NCBI RefSeq assembly: GCF_900106045.1
Contig: NZ_LT629802.1
Coordinates: forward strand, 124,001 to 188,000
Length of the DNA stretch: 64,000 nucleotides
Direction of reading: 5' to 3'
Origin: Pseudomonas mucidolens
Lineage (GTDB): Bacteria; Pseudomonadota; Gammaproteobacteria; Pseudomonadales; Pseudomonadaceae
The notes below the pieces were generated by a model that saw nothing but the letters and a program-made list of their open reading frames with translations, had not been told where the DNA came from and searched no databases. Positions within the stretch are counted from its first letter, which is position 1. Each line of letters opens with the position of its first letter. Both the position numbers and the translations under genes were made by a program. This document shows positions 21,000 to 31,953 of the stretch, piece after piece.

Positions 21000-22493
21000 T
21001 CACATCAACCGCTTACGCTCGCTGGAAGGCGCAATCCCAAGGGATTCGCGGTATTTGGCGACGGTTCGGCGGGCGACCTGAATGCCTTGTGCCTCCAGTA
21101 AACCAGCGATCTTGCTGTCACTCAACGGCTTTTTCTGATTTTCCGCGGCAACCAGTTTTTTGATGATTGCGCGGATCGCCGTGGACGAGCATTCGCCGCC
21201 TTCGGAGGTGCTGACGTGGCTGGAAAAAAAGTATTTCAACTCATAAATACCCCGTGGGGTATGCATGAATTTTTGGGTGGTCACGCGGGAAATGGTCGAT
21301 TCGTGCATGCCTACCGCTTCGGCAATGTCATGCAGCACCAGCGGTTTCATCGCTTCGTCGCCGTACTCCAGGAAGCCGCGCTGGTGCTCGACGATCTGTG
21401 TGGCGACTTTCATCAGCGTCTCGTTGCGGCTTTGCAGGCTCTTGATGAACCAGCGGGCTTCTTGCAATTGATTGCGCATGAAGGTGTTGTCGGCGCTGGT
21501 GTCCGCCCGGCGAACGAAACCGGCGTATTGCGGATTCACCCGCAGGCGCGGCACTGACTCCTGGTTAAGCTCCACCAGCCAGCGTTCGTTGTCCTTGCGC
21601 ACGATCACGTCGGGCACCACATATTCCGCCTCGCTGGACTCGATCTGCGAACCAGGGCGCGGGTTGAGGCTTTGCACCAGCTCGATGATCTGGCGCAGGT
21701 CATCTTCCTTGAGCTTCATGCGGCGCATCAGTTGGCTGTAGTCGCGGCCGCCCAGCAAGTCGATGTAATCAGTGACCAGGCGCTGTGCCTCGGTGAGCCA
21801 CGGCGTCTTGGCGGGCAGTTGGCGCAGTTGCAGCAACAGGCATTCGCTGAGGTCGCGGGCGCCGATGCCGGCCGGTTCAAATTGCTGGATGCGGTGCAGG
21901 ACGGCTTCGATTTCGTCCAGCTCGATGTCCAGTTCCGGGTCGAAAGCTTCGAGAATCTCCTCGAGGGTCTCGTCAAGGTAGCCCTGGTTATTGATGCAAT
22001 CGATCAGGGTCACGGCGATCAGGCGATCGGTGTCGGACATCGGTGCCAGGTTCAGTTGCCACAGCAAGTGGCTCTGCAGGCTCTCGCCGACGGAGGTGCG
22101 GGTGGTGAAGTCCCACTCGTCATCGTCGTTGCTGGGCAGGCTGCTGGCGCTGGTCTGGTAGACGTCTTCCCAGGCAGTGTCCACGGGCAGATCATTGGGA
22201 ATGCGCTCGTTCCATTCGCCCTCCTCAAGGTTATCCACCGTCGGGGCGGTTTCCTGATAGGACGGTTCCTGCACGTCAGCGTTGGGTTTTTGCTCGACGT
22301 TATCGGCCAGCGGGTCTGCGTTATCGAAGTCGTCGCCTTCTTCCTGGCGTTCGAGCATCGGATTGGACTCCAGGGCCTCCTGGATTTCCTGTTGCAGGTC
22401 CAGGGTCGACAATTGGAGCAGGCGGATGGCCTGTTGCAGCTGCGGTGTCATCGTCAGCTGCTGGCCCATTCTCAGGACTAGCGATGGTTTCAT
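21000..22493 (-). CDS. rpoN: RNA polymerase sigma-54 factor
   Basis: Directs RNA polymerase to -24/-12 promoters and needs AAA+ activators. It has 497 residues. Region I is the Gln/Leu-rich start ([29 protein letters not shown]). An acidic region II follows (about 45-115). The DNA-binding RpoN box [10 protein letters not shown] is at about residues 473-482. It is followed 73 bases later by hpf. The 185-base region upstream (22494-22678) is A+T rich near 22600-22640 and separates it from lptB. Confidence 0.98.
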   Translation of the reverse strand: MKPSLVLRMGQQLTMTPQLQQAIRLLQLSTLDLQQEIQEALESNPMLERQEEGDDFDNADPLADNVEQKPNADVQEPSYQETAPTVDNLEEGEWNERIPNDLPVDTAWEDVYQTSASSLPSNDDDEWDFTTRTSVGESLQSHLLWQLNLAPMSDTDRLIAVTLIDCINNQGYLDETLEEILEAFDPELDIELDEIEAVLHRIQQFEPAGIGARDLSECLLLQLRQLPAKTPWLTEAQRLVTDYIDLLGGRDYSQLMRRMKLKEDDLRQIIELVQSLNPRPGSQIESSEAEYVVPDVIVRKDNERWLVELNQESVPRLRVNPQYAGFVRRADTSADNTFMRNQLQEARWFIKSLQSRNETLMKVATQIVEHQRGFLEYGDEAMKPLVLHDIAEAVGMHESTISRVTTQKFMHTPRGIYELKYFFSSHVSTSEGGECSSTAIRAIIKKLVAAENQKKPLSDSKIAGLLEAQGIQVARRTVAKYRESLGIAPSSERKRLM

Positions 22494-22678
22494 GGCAGGG
22501 GCTTAACACCTTATTCGCCGGCGCAGTGCGCCATCCACGACAGGGCGCGTGAGCGCCAAACATAAGCAAATTATATGCCTGATGTCGGTTGCTTTGCCTA
22601 GAGCGCGGTAACAATAAAAATAATAAGGTTTTTATTGACTCGCGCGCTCCGCGGCGCTGCGCCATGACACCAAGGTGT

Positions 22679-23404
22679 TTACAGGCGGAACTCGTGACCC
22701 AGGTAGACTTCCTTGACCAAGTCGTTGGCCAGAATAGTCGCGGCGTCACCTTCGGCGATCAGTTGGCCATCATTCACGATATAAGCGGTTTCGCAGATAT
22801 CGAGCGTCTCACGTACGTTGTGGTCGGTGATCAAAACACCGATTCCCTTGGCCTTGAGGTGATGGATGATCTGCTTGATATCGCCCACCGAGATCGGGTC
22901 GACACCGGCGAAGGGTTCATCCAGTAGGATGAACTTTGGTGCAGTGGCCAATGCGCGGGCAATTTCCACGCGGCGCCGCTCGCCACCGGAAAGGCTCATG
23001 CCGAGGTTGTCGCGAATGTGGTTGATGTGGAATTCCTGCAGCAGGCTTTCCAGTTCCTGGCGACGGCCGTCACGATCCAGTTCCTTGCGGGTCTCGAGGA
23101 TCGCCATGATGTTGTCGGACACCGACAGTTTGCGGAAGATCGACGCTTCCTGCGGAAGATAGCCGATACCGGCCCGGGCACGGCCGTGCATGGGCTGGTG
23201 GCTGACATCCAGGTCGTCGATCAGTACGCGGCCCTGATCCGCCTGGACCAGGCCGACAATCATGTAGAAACAGGTGGTCTTGCCGGCACCGTTGGGGCCA
23301 AGCAGGCCGACGATCTGGCCACTGTCGATCGACAGGCTGACGTCGCGCACGACCTGACGGCTTTTATAGGCCTTGGCCAGATGCTGGGCTTTCAGGGTTG
23401 CCAT
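22679..23404 (-). CDS. lptB: LPS export ABC transporter ATP-binding protein LptB
   Basis: The cytoplasmic ATPase that powers extraction of LPS from the inner membrane with LptF and LptG. It has 241 residues, with Walker [10 protein letters not shown], the Q-loop LPQEASIF, signature LSGGERRR, Walker [11 protein letters not shown] and the switch histidine in [10 protein letters not shown]. The start codon overlaps the lptA stop region (shared base 23404). It is the last gene of the leftward kdsD-kdsC-lptC-lptA-lptB operon. Confidence 0.97.
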   Translation of the reverse strand: MATLKAQHLAKAYKSRQVVRDVSLSIDSGQIVGLLGPNGAGKTTCFYMIVGLVQADQGRVLIDDLDVSHQPMHGRARAGIGYLPQEASIFRKLSVSDNIMAILETRKELDRDGRRQELESLLQEFHINHIRDNLGMSLSGGERRRVEIARALATAPKFILLDEPFAGVDPISVGDIKQIIHHLKAKGIGVLITDHNVRETLDICETAYIVNDGQLIAEGDAATILANDLVKEVYLGHEFRL

Positions 23405-23937
23405 TACTCGGCCTTCTTCTTCGGCTGGATAACCATGTCGATGCGTGGACGTGGCGTGGTGACGTTGCTGCCGTTGGCGCGACCGGCGTTGGCGATCTGC
23501 TTCACGGTGTCATAGGTGATCTTTTCACCTTCCGTGGAGTTGCCATCGGTGCTGATGACCTTGGCCTGGTCAATCAGGACGATGCGGTTTTGCTGCGCAT
23601 GATACTGAATGGTCCGGCCATAGCCTTTCATCGGGCCTGGATCGGAGGCGGCTTGCTGCTGCTCGAAATAAGCCAGGTTGCCCACCGAGGTTACGACGTC
23701 GATATCGCCCGCCGCGGTGCGGGTCAATGTCACCTTGCTGCCGGTGATCTTCATCGAGCCCTGGGTGATGATAACGCCACCGGTGTAGGTCGCGATGCCT
23801 CGCTTGTCATCCAGTTGCGCATCGTCAGCCGAGATGTGGATCGGCTGCTGGCTATCGTCCGGCAGAGCCCAGGCGCTCACGCTTCCCAGTGCTGCGCCCA
23901 GACCGAGCAAAATAGGGAGGGTTTTAACGAGCCTCAT
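23404..23937 (-). CDS. lptA: LPS transport periplasmic protein LptA
   Basis: A periplasmic beta-jellyroll protein that forms the bridge carrying LPS between LptC and LptD. It has 177 residues with a signal peptide (about 1-24, ending SVSAWA). The mature part begins [21 protein letters not shown], typical of the OstA/LptA domain. It overlaps lptC by 14 bases and lptB by one base. Confidence 0.96.
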   Translation of the reverse strand: MRLVKTLPILLGLGAALGSVSAWALPDDSQQPIHISADDAQLDDKRGIATYTGGVIITQGSMKITGSKVTLTRTAAGDIDVVTSVGNLAYFEQQQAASDPGPMKGYGRTIQYHAQQNRIVLIDQAKVISTDGNSTEGEKITYDTVKQIANAGRANGSNVTTPRPRIDMVIQPKKKAE

Positions 23938-24496
23938 ACTGTCCTCTTACGTTCGATAGCAGGTGTATCCTGCTTTCTTTCAAATACGCTTTCATTCCCT
24001 TGCCAGTCGATACACCGCCAGCGCCGTCGATTCTAACGTCTTGCTCGGTCTGCGCATATTGCTTCTGAGGGAATACGGTCATGCGACTGCTGGTGATCAC
24101 CGTCTGGCGATTCTCGGCATCGGTGCGCGCGATCCGCACGGAGTCGATCAACTCCACTTCGGTACCGTCTGGATTGACTTCGCCACGCTTGCTGGTGACG
24201 TGCCAAGGGTACTCGGTACCGCGATAAAGATTCAGGTCCGGGTTGGTCAACAGTGTGATCTGCGTGGCCTTCAAGTGTTCGACCTTGTCCGAAGTCATCT
24301 CGTATTGCACCTTGCCATCGGGCAGGAACTGCACGCTGTAGGCGTTGGTGGCGTAATAGTCGATGGCGCCGCCGTCGACTTGCGCCACAGGCTGGTCGAG
24401 GAAGCGCTCCGGGCTGATATTCCAGTAGCCCACCGCCAGGAACAGTGCGGCGATAGTCCCGAATATCAGGAAATTACGGATCTTTTTACTCAGCAT
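23924..24496 (-). CDS. lptC: LPS export protein LptC
   Basis: A bitopic inner-membrane protein that receives LPS from LptB2FG and passes it to LptA. It has 190 residues, with a single N-terminal transmembrane helix (about 8-26, FLIFGTIAALFLAVGYW) and a periplasmic jellyroll. It overlaps lptA and follows kdsC by 8 bases. Confidence 0.95.
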   Translation of the reverse strand: MLSKKIRNFLIFGTIAALFLAVGYWNISPERFLDQPVAQVDGGAIDYYATNAYSVQFLPDGKVQYEMTSDKVEHLKATQITLLTNPDLNLYRGTEYPWHVTSKRGEVNPDGTEVELIDSVRIARTDAENRQTVITSSRMTVFPQKQYAQTEQDVRIDGAGGVSTGKGMKAYLKESRIHLLSNVRGQYEAR

Positions 24497-24504
24497 AGAT
24501 AGCT

Positions 24505-25029
24505 CTATAAGTAGGCGGCGTGGGCCGCTTCAAGGCTGCCCTGCGCGCGCAGGATCAACTCGCAGAACTCACGCGCTGCGCCTTCGCCGCCGCGGGCCTG
24601 GGTAATGCCGTGGGCATGTTCGCGCACGAATGCCGCGGCATTGGCCACCGCCATGCCCAAACCAACACGGCGGATCACTGGCAGGTCAGGCAAGTCATCG
24701 CCCAGATAAGCGACCTGTTCATAGCTTAGGTTGAGTTGGCCAAGAAGCTCGTCCAGAACCACCAGTTTATCCTCGCGGCCTTGATAGAGGTGAGGAATCC
24801 CCAGGTTTTGTGCGCGACGTTCCACAACCGGCGTCTTTCTGCCGCTGATGATGGCTGTCTGCACTCCCGAAGCCATCAGCATCTTGATGCCCTGGCCGTC
24901 GAGCGTATTGAAGGTCTTGAATTCGCTGCCGTCTTCGAGAAAGTACAGGCGACCATCGGTCAGTACGCCGTCGACATCGAAAATCGCCAGTTTGATGGCC
25001 TTGCCCCGTTGCAACAGGTCGGTGCTCAT
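24505..25029 (-). CDS. kdsC: 3-deoxy-manno-octulosonate-8-phosphate phosphatase
   Basis: A HAD-superfamily enzyme that removes phosphate from Kdo-8-P in LPS core synthesis. It has 174 residues. HAD motif I is AIFDVDGVLTDG (nucleophile Asp first in DVD). SGRKTPVV supplies motif II, and LGDDLPDLPVI is the metal-binding motif. It begins immediately next to the kdsD stop. Confidence 0.96.
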   Translation of the reverse strand: MSTDLLQRGKAIKLAIFDVDGVLTDGRLYFLEDGSEFKTFNTLDGQGIKMLMASGVQTAIISGRKTPVVERRAQNLGIPHLYQGREDKLVVLDELLGQLNLSYEQVAYLGDDLPDLPVIRRVGLGMAVANAAAFVREHAHGITQARGGEGAAREFCELILRAQGSLEAAHAAYL

Positions 25030-26004
25030 TTACATCACTCCTGCGCGCAGCAGATCGCCAAGGTTAAGGGCGCCGATCGGTCGATCATCGGCGTCGACCA
25101 CCACCAGCGCGCCGATCCGATGGTCTTCCATGATTTTCAAGGCTTCGGCCGCGAGCATTTCGGCGCGGGCGGTCTTGCCGTGAGGGGTCATCACATCGTC
25201 GATGGTCGCGGTGTGGATATCAATAGGGCGGTCAAGGGTACGCCGCAGATCGCCGTCGGTGAAAATCCCGGCCAGGCGTCCATCGGCTTCCAGGATCGCC
25301 GTCATACCCAGGCCCTTGCGGGTCATTTCCATCAGCGCATTCTTGAGCAGAGTGCCGCGCGGCACGCTGGGCAGTTCGGCGCCGGAGTGCATGACGTTTT
25401 CCACTTTCAGCAGCAGGCGACGGCCCAGGGCGCCGCCGGGATGGGAAAAGGCGAAATCTTCGGCGGTGAAGCCGCGTGCATCCAGCAGCGCCACGGCCAG
25501 GGCGTCGCCCATGACCAGGGCGGCGGTGGTCGAGGAGGTCGGCGCCAGGTTCAACGGGCAGGCTTCATGGGCCACGTTGACATTCAGGTTGACCTCGGCG
25601 GCCTTGGCCAGCGTCGAGTCCGGATTGCCGGTAAGGCTGATCAGCTTGATGCCCAGGCGCTTGATCAGCGGCAGCAGGGTGACGATTTCATTGGTGGTGC
25701 CGGAGTTCGACAGGGCCAGAATGATGTCGTCGCGGGTGATCATGCCCATGTCGCCATGGCTGGCCTCGGCCGGGTGCACGAAAAACGCAGTGGTTCCGGT
25801 GCTCGCCAACGTTGCGGCAATCTTGTTGCCAATATGGCCGGATTTGCCCATGCCGACCACGACAACTCGGCCCTTGCTGGCCAGAATCATCTCGCAGGCG
25901 CGTACGAAATCTGCGTCGATGCGGGCCAGCAAGCCGTCTACCGCTTCAAGCTCGAGGCGGATGGTGCGCTGTGCGGATTGGATAAGATCGCTGGATTGGC
26001 TCAT
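25030..26004 (-). CDS. kdsD: Arabinose-5-phosphate isomerase
   Basis: Interconverts ribulose-5-P and arabinose-5-P, the first step of Kdo synthesis. It has 324 residues from ATG 26004 (MSQSSDLIQSAQRTIRLE). An SIS sugar-isomerase domain (about 40-175; GMGKSGHIGNKIAATLASTG and ALSNSGTTNEI) precedes two CBS domains (about 205-324). Longer in-frame reading to 26067 lacks family support. It is the first gene of the LPS operon and is divergent from mlaF over a 287-base region. Confidence 0.95.
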   Translation of the reverse strand: MSQSSDLIQSAQRTIRLELEAVDGLLARIDADFVRACEMILASKGRVVVVGMGKSGHIGNKIAATLASTGTTAFFVHPAEASHGDMGMITRDDIILALSNSGTTNEIVTLLPLIKRLGIKLISLTGNPDSTLAKAAEVNLNVNVAHEACPLNLAPTSSTTAALVMGDALAVALLDARGFTAEDFAFSHPGGALGRRLLLKVENVMHSGAELPSVPRGTLLKNALMEMTRKGLGMTAILEADGRLAGIFTDGDLRRTLDRPIDIHTATIDDVMTPHGKTARAEMLAAEALKIMEDHRIGALVVVDADDRPIGALNLGDLLRAGVM

Positions 26005-26291
26005 GTGTGAAATCGGATAGCCTGACGAAAAGTCGGCGATTATAGCGGTAATGATCAAAACCCTCACGCAAGTTCGTCAGGCTTCGTTCATACAGGCTGC
26101 GGGATGCGTCGCAAATACGCTTTTTCACCTGTCCTGTTTCTGAACAAGCTCTGCTCCGGCCTTGGGCGCTTGATGTCAGCAGTGATATAGTTCGCCGCCA
26201 GTTCGGTTCGCGAAGCCCATGTGTTTAACTGTCGCAAGCAATTGTCTCAAGCATGGTGTCTGAGTGAGAGGCTGCATTCCAAGGAGTTTAG

Positions 26292-27101
26292 ATGAGTGCC
26301 GATAACGCCTACGCGGTCGAGCTGAAGGGCCTGTCCTTCAAGCGCGGTACGCGCAGCATCTTCAATAATGTCGATATTCGCATTCCCCGCGGCAAGGTAA
26401 CCGGCATCATGGGGCCTTCCGGCAGCGGCAAGACGACGCTGCTGCGCCTGATGGGGATGCAATTGCGTCCAAGCGCCGGTGAAGTGTGGGTCAATGGCCA
26501 GAATCTGCCGCAACTATCGCGCAGTGATCTGTTCGATGCGCGCAAGCAGATGGGCGTGCTGTTCCAGAGCGGCGCCCTGTTCACCGACCTCGACGTCTTT
26601 GAAAACGTGGCGTTTCCGCTGCGGGTGCATACCCAGCTGCCTGATGAAATGATCCGCGATATCGTATTGCTGAAACTGCAAGCCGTCGGGCTGCGTGGTG
26701 CCATCGACCTGATGCCGGACGAGCTTTCCGGTGGCATGAAGCGTCGTGTCGCATTGGCGCGCGCGATTGCCCTCGATCCGCAGATCCTGATGTATGACGA
26801 GCCGTTCGTCGGCCAGGACCCTATCGCCATGGGGGTGCTGGTACGTCTGATCCGCTTGCTCAACGATGCGCTGGGCATCACCAGTATCGTGGTTTCCCAC
26901 GATCTGGCGGAAACCGCGAGCATTGCCGACTACCTGTATGTTGTCGGCGATGGCCAGGTGCTGGGGCAGGGTACGCCTGAAGAACTGATGAGCGCGGATA
27001 ACCCGCGCATTCGCCAATTCATGACCGGCGATCCCGACGGCCCGGTGCCTTTTCATTTTCCGGCAGCGGACTACCGCTCAGATCTTCTGGGGAAGCGCTG
27101 A
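26292..27101 (+). CDS. mlaF: Mla phospholipid transport ATP-binding protein
   Basis: ATPase of the MlaFEDB inner-membrane complex, which maintains outer-membrane lipid asymmetry. It has 269 residues. Walker A is GPSGSGKTT, the signature is LSGGMKRR, Walker B is ILMYDEPF and the switch histidine is in VVSHDLAET. The ATG is preceded by AAGGAG. Its stop overlaps the mlaE start by one base, the first of several tight junctions in mlaFEDCB. The Pseudomonas locus is also called ttg2, from a toluene tolerance phenotype. Confidence 0.97.
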   Translation: MSADNAYAVELKGLSFKRGTRSIFNNVDIRIPRGKVTGIMGPSGSGKTTLLRLMGMQLRPSAGEVWVNGQNLPQLSRSDLFDARKQMGVLFQSGALFTDLDVFENVAFPLRVHTQLPDEMIRDIVLLKLQAVGLRGAIDLMPDELSGGMKRRVALARAIALDPQILMYDEPFVGQDPIAMGVLVRLIRLLNDALGITSIVVSHDLAETASIADYLYVVGDGQVLGQGTPEELMSADNPRIRQFMTGDPDGPVPFHFPAADYRSDLLGKR

Positions 27102-27898
27102 TGCGCAAGACATCTTTAATCGAGAAGGTTCGCCTTTTCGGTCGGTCCGGTATCGACGTTGTCGAAGTACTCGGACGTTCGACGATTTTCCTGTTCCACG
27201 CCTTGCTGGGCCGCGGCGGTATCGGCGGTGGCTTTGGCTTGTTGATCAAGCAGCTGCATTCGGTGGGCGTGATGTCCCTGGTGATCATTGTGGTCTCCGG
27301 GGTGTTCATCGGCATGGTGCTGGCCTTGCAGGGGTTCAATATCCTTTCCAGCTACGGTTCCGAGCAGGCCGTCGGGCAGATGGTTGCCCTGACATTGCTG
27401 CGTGAGCTCGGGCCGGTCGTGACGGCCTTGTTGTTTGCCGGTCGGGCCGGTTCTGCGCTGACCGCCGAGATTGGCAACATGAAAGCCACTGAGCAGTTGT
27501 CCAGCCTGGAAATGATCGGAGTGGACCCGCTCAAGTACATTGTTGCCCCGCGCCTGTGGGCCGGTTTCATTTCCCTGCCACTGCTGGCGATGATTTTCAG
27601 CGTGGTCGGGATCTGGGGTGGTTCCTGGGTGGCGGTGGACTGGCTTGGGGTCTACGAGGGTTCCTACTGGGCCAACATGCAGAACAGCGTGACCTTCAGC
27701 GGTGACGTGCTCAACGGCATCATCAAGAGCATTGTCTTCGCTTTTGTAGTGACCTGGATTGCAGTATTCCAAGGCTACGACTGTGAGCCCACTTCAGAAG
27801 GGATCAGTCGCGCCACCACCAAGACCGTTGTGTACGCCTCGCTGGCGGTACTGGGCCTTGACTTCATTTTGACCGCCTTGATGTTTGGAGATTTCTGA
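27101..27898 (+). CDS. mlaE: Mla phospholipid transport permease
   Basis: Membrane subunit of the Mla ABC transporter. It has 265 residues with five or six hydrophobic segments and the MlaE family signature [20 protein letters not shown], followed by [20 protein letters not shown]. It overlaps both mlaF and mlaD by one base (ATGATG-type junctions), indicating coupled translation. Confidence 0.97.
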   Translation: MRKTSLIEKVRLFGRSGIDVVEVLGRSTIFLFHALLGRGGIGGGFGLLIKQLHSVGVMSLVIIVVSGVFIGMVLALQGFNILSSYGSEQAVGQMVALTLLRELGPVVTALLFAGRAGSALTAEIGNMKATEQLSSLEMIGVDPLKYIVAPRLWAGFISLPLLAMIFSVVGIWGGSWVAVDWLGVYEGSYWANMQNSVTFSGDVLNGIIKSIVFAFVVTWIAVFQGYDCEPTSEGISRATTKTVVYASLAVLGLDFILTALMFGDF

Positions 27899-28365
27899 TG
27901 CAAAACCGCACTGTGGAAATCGGTGTCGGCCTTTTCTTGCTGGCTGGCATCCTGGCTTTACTGTTGCTCGCCCTGCGCGTTAGCGGCCTTTCGGCCAGCC
28001 CGACTACCGATACTTATAAACTTTACGCCTACTTTGACAATATCGCCGGTTTGACGGTCAGAGCTAAAGTGACCATGGCCGGTGTGACCATCGGCAAGGT
28101 CACGGCAATCGATCTGGACCGCGACAGCTTTACCGGCCGAGTGACGCTGCAACTGGACAAAAAGGTGAACAATTTGCCGACTGACTCCACTGCATCCATT
28201 CTCACGGCGGGTCTGCTGGGCGAAAAGTACATTGGTATCAGCGTGGGTGGCGAAGAGGATTTGCTCAAGGAAGGTTCGACCATCCATGACACACAGTCGT
28301 CGTTGGTACTGGAAGACCTGATCGGTAAATTCCTGCTTAATACGGTTAGCAAAGACGCCAAATGA
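27898..28365 (+). CDS. mlaD: Mla substrate-binding MCE protein
   Basis: A 155-residue protein with one N-terminal membrane helix and one MCE domain that forms a hexameric ring on MlaE. The family signature is seen in YAYFDNIAGLTVRAKVTMAGVTIGKV and LLGEKYIGISVGGEEDLL. The start overlaps the mlaE stop. Confidence 0.97.
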   Translation: MQNRTVEIGVGLFLLAGILALLLLALRVSGLSASPTTDTYKLYAYFDNIAGLTVRAKVTMAGVTIGKVTAIDLDRDSFTGRVTLQLDKKVNNLPTDSTASILTAGLLGEKYIGISVGGEEDLLKEGSTIHDTQSSLVLEDLIGKFLLNTVSKDAK

Positions 28366-28376
28366 GGAGTTTGTTC

Positions 28377-29030
28377 ATGATCTCAACCTTGCGACGTGGC
28401 CTGTTGGTGCTGCTGGCAGCCTTGCCCTTGATGGCTAGCGCCGTGGCGGCACCTTCGGCGCATGACATTATTGATAGAACCACCAAAGAGTTGTTGGCAG
28501 ACCTTGCCGCCAACAAGGAAAAATACAAGCAGAGCCCTGGCGAGTTCTACGATGCCCTCAACGGTATCGTGGGCCCGGTGGTCGACGCCGACGGCATTTC
28601 CCGCAGCATCATGACCGTCAAGTACTCGCGAAAGGCCACGCCTGAGCAAATGCAGCGTTTCCAGGAGAACTTCAAGCGCAGCTTGATGCAGTTCTACGGC
28701 AATGCCTTGCTGGAATATAACAATCAGGGCATCACGGTTTCCCCGGCCAAGGACGAGTCCGGCAACCGCACCAGCGTCGATATGCAGGTCAAGGGCAATA
28801 ACGGTTCTGTTTATCCGGTTTCCTACACCCTTGAGAAAATCAACGGTGAGTGGAAAGTGCGCAACGTGATCATCAACGGCATCAACATCGGCAAGCTGTT
28901 CCGTGACCAGTTTTCTGACGCAATGCAGCGTAATGGCAACGACCTGGACAAAACCATCGATGGTTGGGCTGGTGAAGTAGCCAAGGCCAAGGAAGTGACC
29001 GAAGGCGCCGCAGAGAAGCCGGCGCAATGA
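28377..29030 (+). CDS. mlaC: Mla periplasmic phospholipid-binding protein
   Basis: A soluble carrier that shuttles phospholipid between MlaA at the outer membrane and MlaD. It has 217 residues from ATG 28377, chosen because AGGAG (28365-28369) lies 7 bases before it; the alternative ATG at 28362 overlaps mlaD and has no such site. A signal peptide (about 1-25, ending MASAVAA) is followed by the Ttg2D/MlaC domain. Confidence 0.95.
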   Translation: MISTLRRGLLVLLAALPLMASAVAAPSAHDIIDRTTKELLADLAANKEKYKQSPGEFYDALNGIVGPVVDADGISRSIMTVKYSRKATPEQMQRFQENFKRSLMQFYGNALLEYNNQGITVSPAKDESGNRTSVDMQVKGNNGSVYPVSYTLEKINGEWKVRNVIINGINIGKLFRDQFSDAMQRNGNDLDKTIDGWAGEVAKAKEVTEGAAEKPAQ

Positions 29031-29332
29031 CCGAGTCGGTCGTTCGTCAAGGCGAGGCTGGCGAGTTGCTCTTGAGCGGCGTGCTGGATTACCGCAGCGG
29101 ACCCGCCTTGCGCAAGCAGGGCCAGGCGCTGATCAACGCCAGTACCGCGTCGGCGCTGGTGCTGGATTGTTCGGCGGTGGCGAAATCCAGCAGCGTTGGC
29201 TTGTCGTTGCTGCTGTGTTTCATGCGAGATGCCGCGGCCGTCAACAAACCTGTCAGTATTCGTGCATTGCCCGATGACATGCGTGAAATCGCCCAGGTGA
29301 GCGGTTTGATCGAGTTGCTGGCACATCCTTAA
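29027..29332 (+). CDS. mlaB: Mla STAS-domain protein
   Basis: A 101-residue STAS-domain subunit that binds MlaF and stabilises the transporter. The STAS core LVLDCSAVAKSSSVGLSLLLCF is recognisable. The ATG overlaps the mlaC stop (ATGA). An intrinsic terminator follows, but mlaA is not in this window, as usual for Pseudomonas. Confidence 0.93.
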   Translation: MTESVVRQGEAGELLLSGVLDYRSGPALRKQGQALINASTASALVLDCSAVAKSSSVGLSLLLCFMRDAAAVNKPVSIRALPDDMREIAQVSGLIELLAHP

Positions 29333-29347
29333 TACACATTATTGAAG

Positions 29348-29400
29348 AAGCCCCCCGTCAGAGTCCTGCTATGCGGGGTTCGCAGGCGCGGGGCTTTTTT
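29348..29400 (+). terminator. Probable terminator after mlaB
   Basis: AAGCCCC (29348-29354) pairs with GGGGCTT (29390-29396), which runs into a T-stretch. The long interior includes a second possible stem (CCTGC / GCAGG). It lies 16 bases after the mlaB stop and would separate mla from ibaG-murA. Confidence 0.75.
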
Positions 29401-29446
29401 GTATGATGTGCGACCCGTGCGCACTGGGCGCCGATAGAGGTTGAGC

Positions 29447-30978
<1,532 letters not shown>

Positions 30979-30991
30979 CCCCCGCTGCACT

Positions 30992-31091
30992 TGTAGGAGC
31001 GAGCTTGCTCGCGAAAAACGTCAACGATAACGCGTTTATCCAGAATCAACGCGGTGCCCATGAGTTCTTCGCGAGCAAGCTCGCTCCTACA
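30992..31091 (+). repeat. REPIN (REP doublet), copy 1
   Basis: Two inverted REP palindromes with the fluorescent-pseudomonad core GAGCGAGCTTGCTCGC enclose a spacer. The element runs from TGTAGG to CCTACA and is exactly 100 nt. The spacer begins AAAACGTCAACGATAACGCG. It sits between murA and hisG, 13 bases after the murA stop. Confidence 0.95.
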
Positions 31092-31192
31092 AACACTGGT
31101 TTGTTTCAAATCGAGGCTGGAATGGCCTCGATCTGTGTCTGGCGCCGATTGCGACCCGACAGCAATAGCCTGATGAAGGACTGACAACGCTC

Positions 31193-31828
31193 ATGTTGAC
31201 CATCGCACTGTCCAAGGGCCGCATCCTTGACGACACGTTGCCGCTTCTGGCTGAAGCAGGCATCGTGCCGACCGAGAATCCGGACAAGAGCCGTAAACTG
31301 ATCATCCCCACGACCCAGGACGATGTGCGTCTGCTGATCGTGCGTGCCACCGATGTACCGACCTACGTTGAGCATGGTGCCGCCGACCTGGGCGTTGCCG
31401 GTAAAGACGTATTGATGGAGTACGGTGGCCAGGGTTTGTATGAACCGCTGGATCTGCGCATTGCACTGTGCAAGTTGATGACGGCCGGGCGCGTCGGTGA
31501 TGTCGAGCCCAAGGGCCGCCTGCGGGTGGCCACCAAGTTCGTCAATGTAGCCAAGCGCTACTACGCCGAGCAGGGTCGTCAGGTCGACATCATCAAGCTC
31601 TACGGTTCGATGGAGCTGGCGCCGCTGATCGGTCTGGCCGACAAGATCATCGACGTGGTAGACACCGGTAATACCCTGCGTGCCAACGGTCTGGAACCCC
31701 AGGAGTTCATCGCCGACATCAGCTCGCGGCTGATCGTCAACAAAGCTTCGATGAAGATGCAACACGCCCGAATCCAGGCGTTGATCGACACCCTGCGCAA
31801 GGCAGTGGAGTCTCGACACCGCGGTTGA
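31193..31828 (+). CDS. hisG: ATP phosphoribosyltransferase, short form
   Basis: First enzyme of histidine synthesis, joining ATP and PRPP. At 211 residues it is the short form, which lacks the regulatory C-terminal domain and needs HisZ, expected elsewhere in the genome. The start [19 protein letters not shown] and the PRPP-binding [13 protein letters not shown] stretch are typical. It is followed by two hairpins, the second with a T-run, before hisD. Confidence 0.97.
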   Translation: MLTIALSKGRILDDTLPLLAEAGIVPTENPDKSRKLIIPTTQDDVRLLIVRATDVPTYVEHGAADLGVAGKDVLMEYGGQGLYEPLDLRIALCKLMTAGRVGDVEPKGRLRVATKFVNVAKRYYAEQGRQVDIIKLYGSMELAPLIGLADKIIDVVDTGNTLRANGLEPQEFIADISSRLIVNKASMKMQHARIQALIDTLRKAVESRHRG

Positions 31829-31835
31829 CTCATCC

Positions 31836-31930
31836 GCGCGACCTTGGTCGCGCCCGTCTATCCGCCTCATAGCCAGAATTCTCAGGTGCCCAAGCGGAGC
31901 GAACGGTAGTTTAGGGTGCCTGAGTTTTTT
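31836..31930 (+). terminator. Two hairpins and a T-run between hisG and hisD
   Basis: A perfect 8-bp stem (GCGCGACC / GGTCGCGC, 31836-31853) is followed by CTCAGGTGCCC (31881-31891) pairing with GGGTGCCTGAG (31914-31924), an 11-bp stem with two G-U pairs, then TTTTTT (31925-31930). The second structure has the form of an intrinsic terminator and lies 24 bases before the hisD start. No histidine-rich leader peptide is visible, so classical his attenuation is not supported. Confidence 0.75.
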
Positions 31931-31953
31931 GCCAATCCTATGAGGCCCTCGCT

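Noticed and set aside
31100..31192. T-box or his leader-type attenuator before hisG
   Set aside because: Only a short stem (31110-31132) without T-run; no histidine codon run and no T-box core sequence.
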